Assembly: GCA_041687255.1 (NCBI GenBank)
Contig: JAWLCL010000003.1
Coordinates: forward strand, 248,001 to 312,000
Reading direction: 5' to 3'
Length of the DNA stretch: 64,000 nt
Origin: Mariniphaga sp041687255
GTDB lineage: Bacteria > Bacteroidota > Bacteroidia > Bacteroidales > Prolixibacteraceae
Shown one piece after another: positions 63,871 to 64,000 of this stretch; position 1 is the stretch's first letter, and each line of letters starts with the position of its first letter. The notes below the pieces were generated by a model. That model worked only from the letters and a program-made list of their open reading frames with translations. It searched no databases and was not told the DNA's origin. The position numbers and the translations under genes are program-made.

Positions 63871-64000
63871 ATGATTAACATCGATTACCATCTTGAACTA
63901 AAATCTCTACAAAAAAAGCTGGCGCTGTTTTGGGAGCTGTCGGCAGAAAAAATTAAGCTCATCGATCGAAATTATGATCCTTCGAAAGGTTCACCTGTTT
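63871..64000 (+). CDS. N-terminal fragment of an unidentified protein (3' end outside window)
   Basis: The ATG at 63871 opens a frame running off the end of the window, with 43 residues visible. It starts MINIDYHLELKSLQKKLALF and shows helical, Lys-rich sequence without a signal peptide. A near-consensus box TATTTTTA lies just upstream (about 63841). The piece reminds me faintly of intracellular glycoside-hydrolase-like proteins of Bacteroidota, but the fragment is too short to decide. Confidence 0.45.
   Translation, partial: MINIDYHLELKSLQKKLALFWELSAEKIKLIDRNYDPSKGSPV

Overview
The window looks like chromosomal DNA of a Bacteroidota bacterium, probably a Bacteroidia lineage close to Marinilabiliales/Prolixibacteraceae. 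Signs are many short lipoproteins with a Cys after a short signal peptide, TAnnTTTG-type promoter boxes with an upstream TTTG, a PorZ-like type IX secretion protein with a C-terminal sorting domain, DUF4369/thioredoxin lipoproteins, a three-subunit succinate dehydrogenase/fumarate reductase, and MetRS with a C-terminal EMAP-like domain. Family assignments come from motif reading alone; no database search was run.

Layout. 1-12.7 kb is mostly housekeeping: a 5'-truncated PLP dehydratase, cardiolipin synthase, RibD, PrmC, an EEP-family membrane protein, RibF, a thioredoxin-like lipoprotein without its CxxC, an LpxH-type phosphatase, a FabH-like synthase, RmuC and a secreted peroxiredoxin. 12.7-18 kb holds a zinc-ribbon protein, a GntP-type permease, an AraC regulator and a tight DUF488-DUF488-dual-OB cassette. 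Divergent from that cassette, 18.1-22.4 kb carries a corrinoid methyl-transfer cluster: a B12-binding protein, a UroD-type methyltransferase fused to two thioredoxin-like domains, a zinc homocysteine methyltransferase and a G3E GTPase. SdhCAB follows (22.5-26 kb), then MetG, a HAD phosphatase, and a run of envelope and housekeeping genes (esterase, LD-carboxypeptidase, YraN, YjbR, C1 and S41 peptidases, dCMP deaminase, SPOR lipoprotein). At 37.7 kb there is a Memo-AMMECR1 fusion. 39.9-46.4 kb is a TetR-headed export operon (beta-barrel, ABC ATPase, two FtsX-like permeases, LolA-like carrier). RdgB-PorZ-RecO follow, then a GH2/GH31 pair. The right end (57.5-63.7 kb) is one minus-strand operon: DUF39 homocysteine synthesis protein, NIL/ferredoxin, an ApbE-like COG2122 protein and full-length MetH.

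Two themes stand out. First, methyl and sulfur metabolism: the right-hand operon should make homocysteine directly from sulfide and aspartate semialdehyde and then methylate it through MetH, while the 18-22 kb cluster contains a second, folate-domain-free corrinoid/homocysteine methyltransferase set whose methyl donor is unknown. Second, the intergenic DNA contains unusual repeats: two copies of an 11-bp-period array inverted about its centre (one includes a perfect 58-bp palindrome), a 667-bp element with roughly 50-bp inverted ends carrying a broken four-helix-bundle gene inside an ABC operon, a solo copy of one of its ends, and a 313-bp element with CGTCATTGCC termini. I saw no tRNA, rRNA, CRISPR array, prophage or transposase gene.
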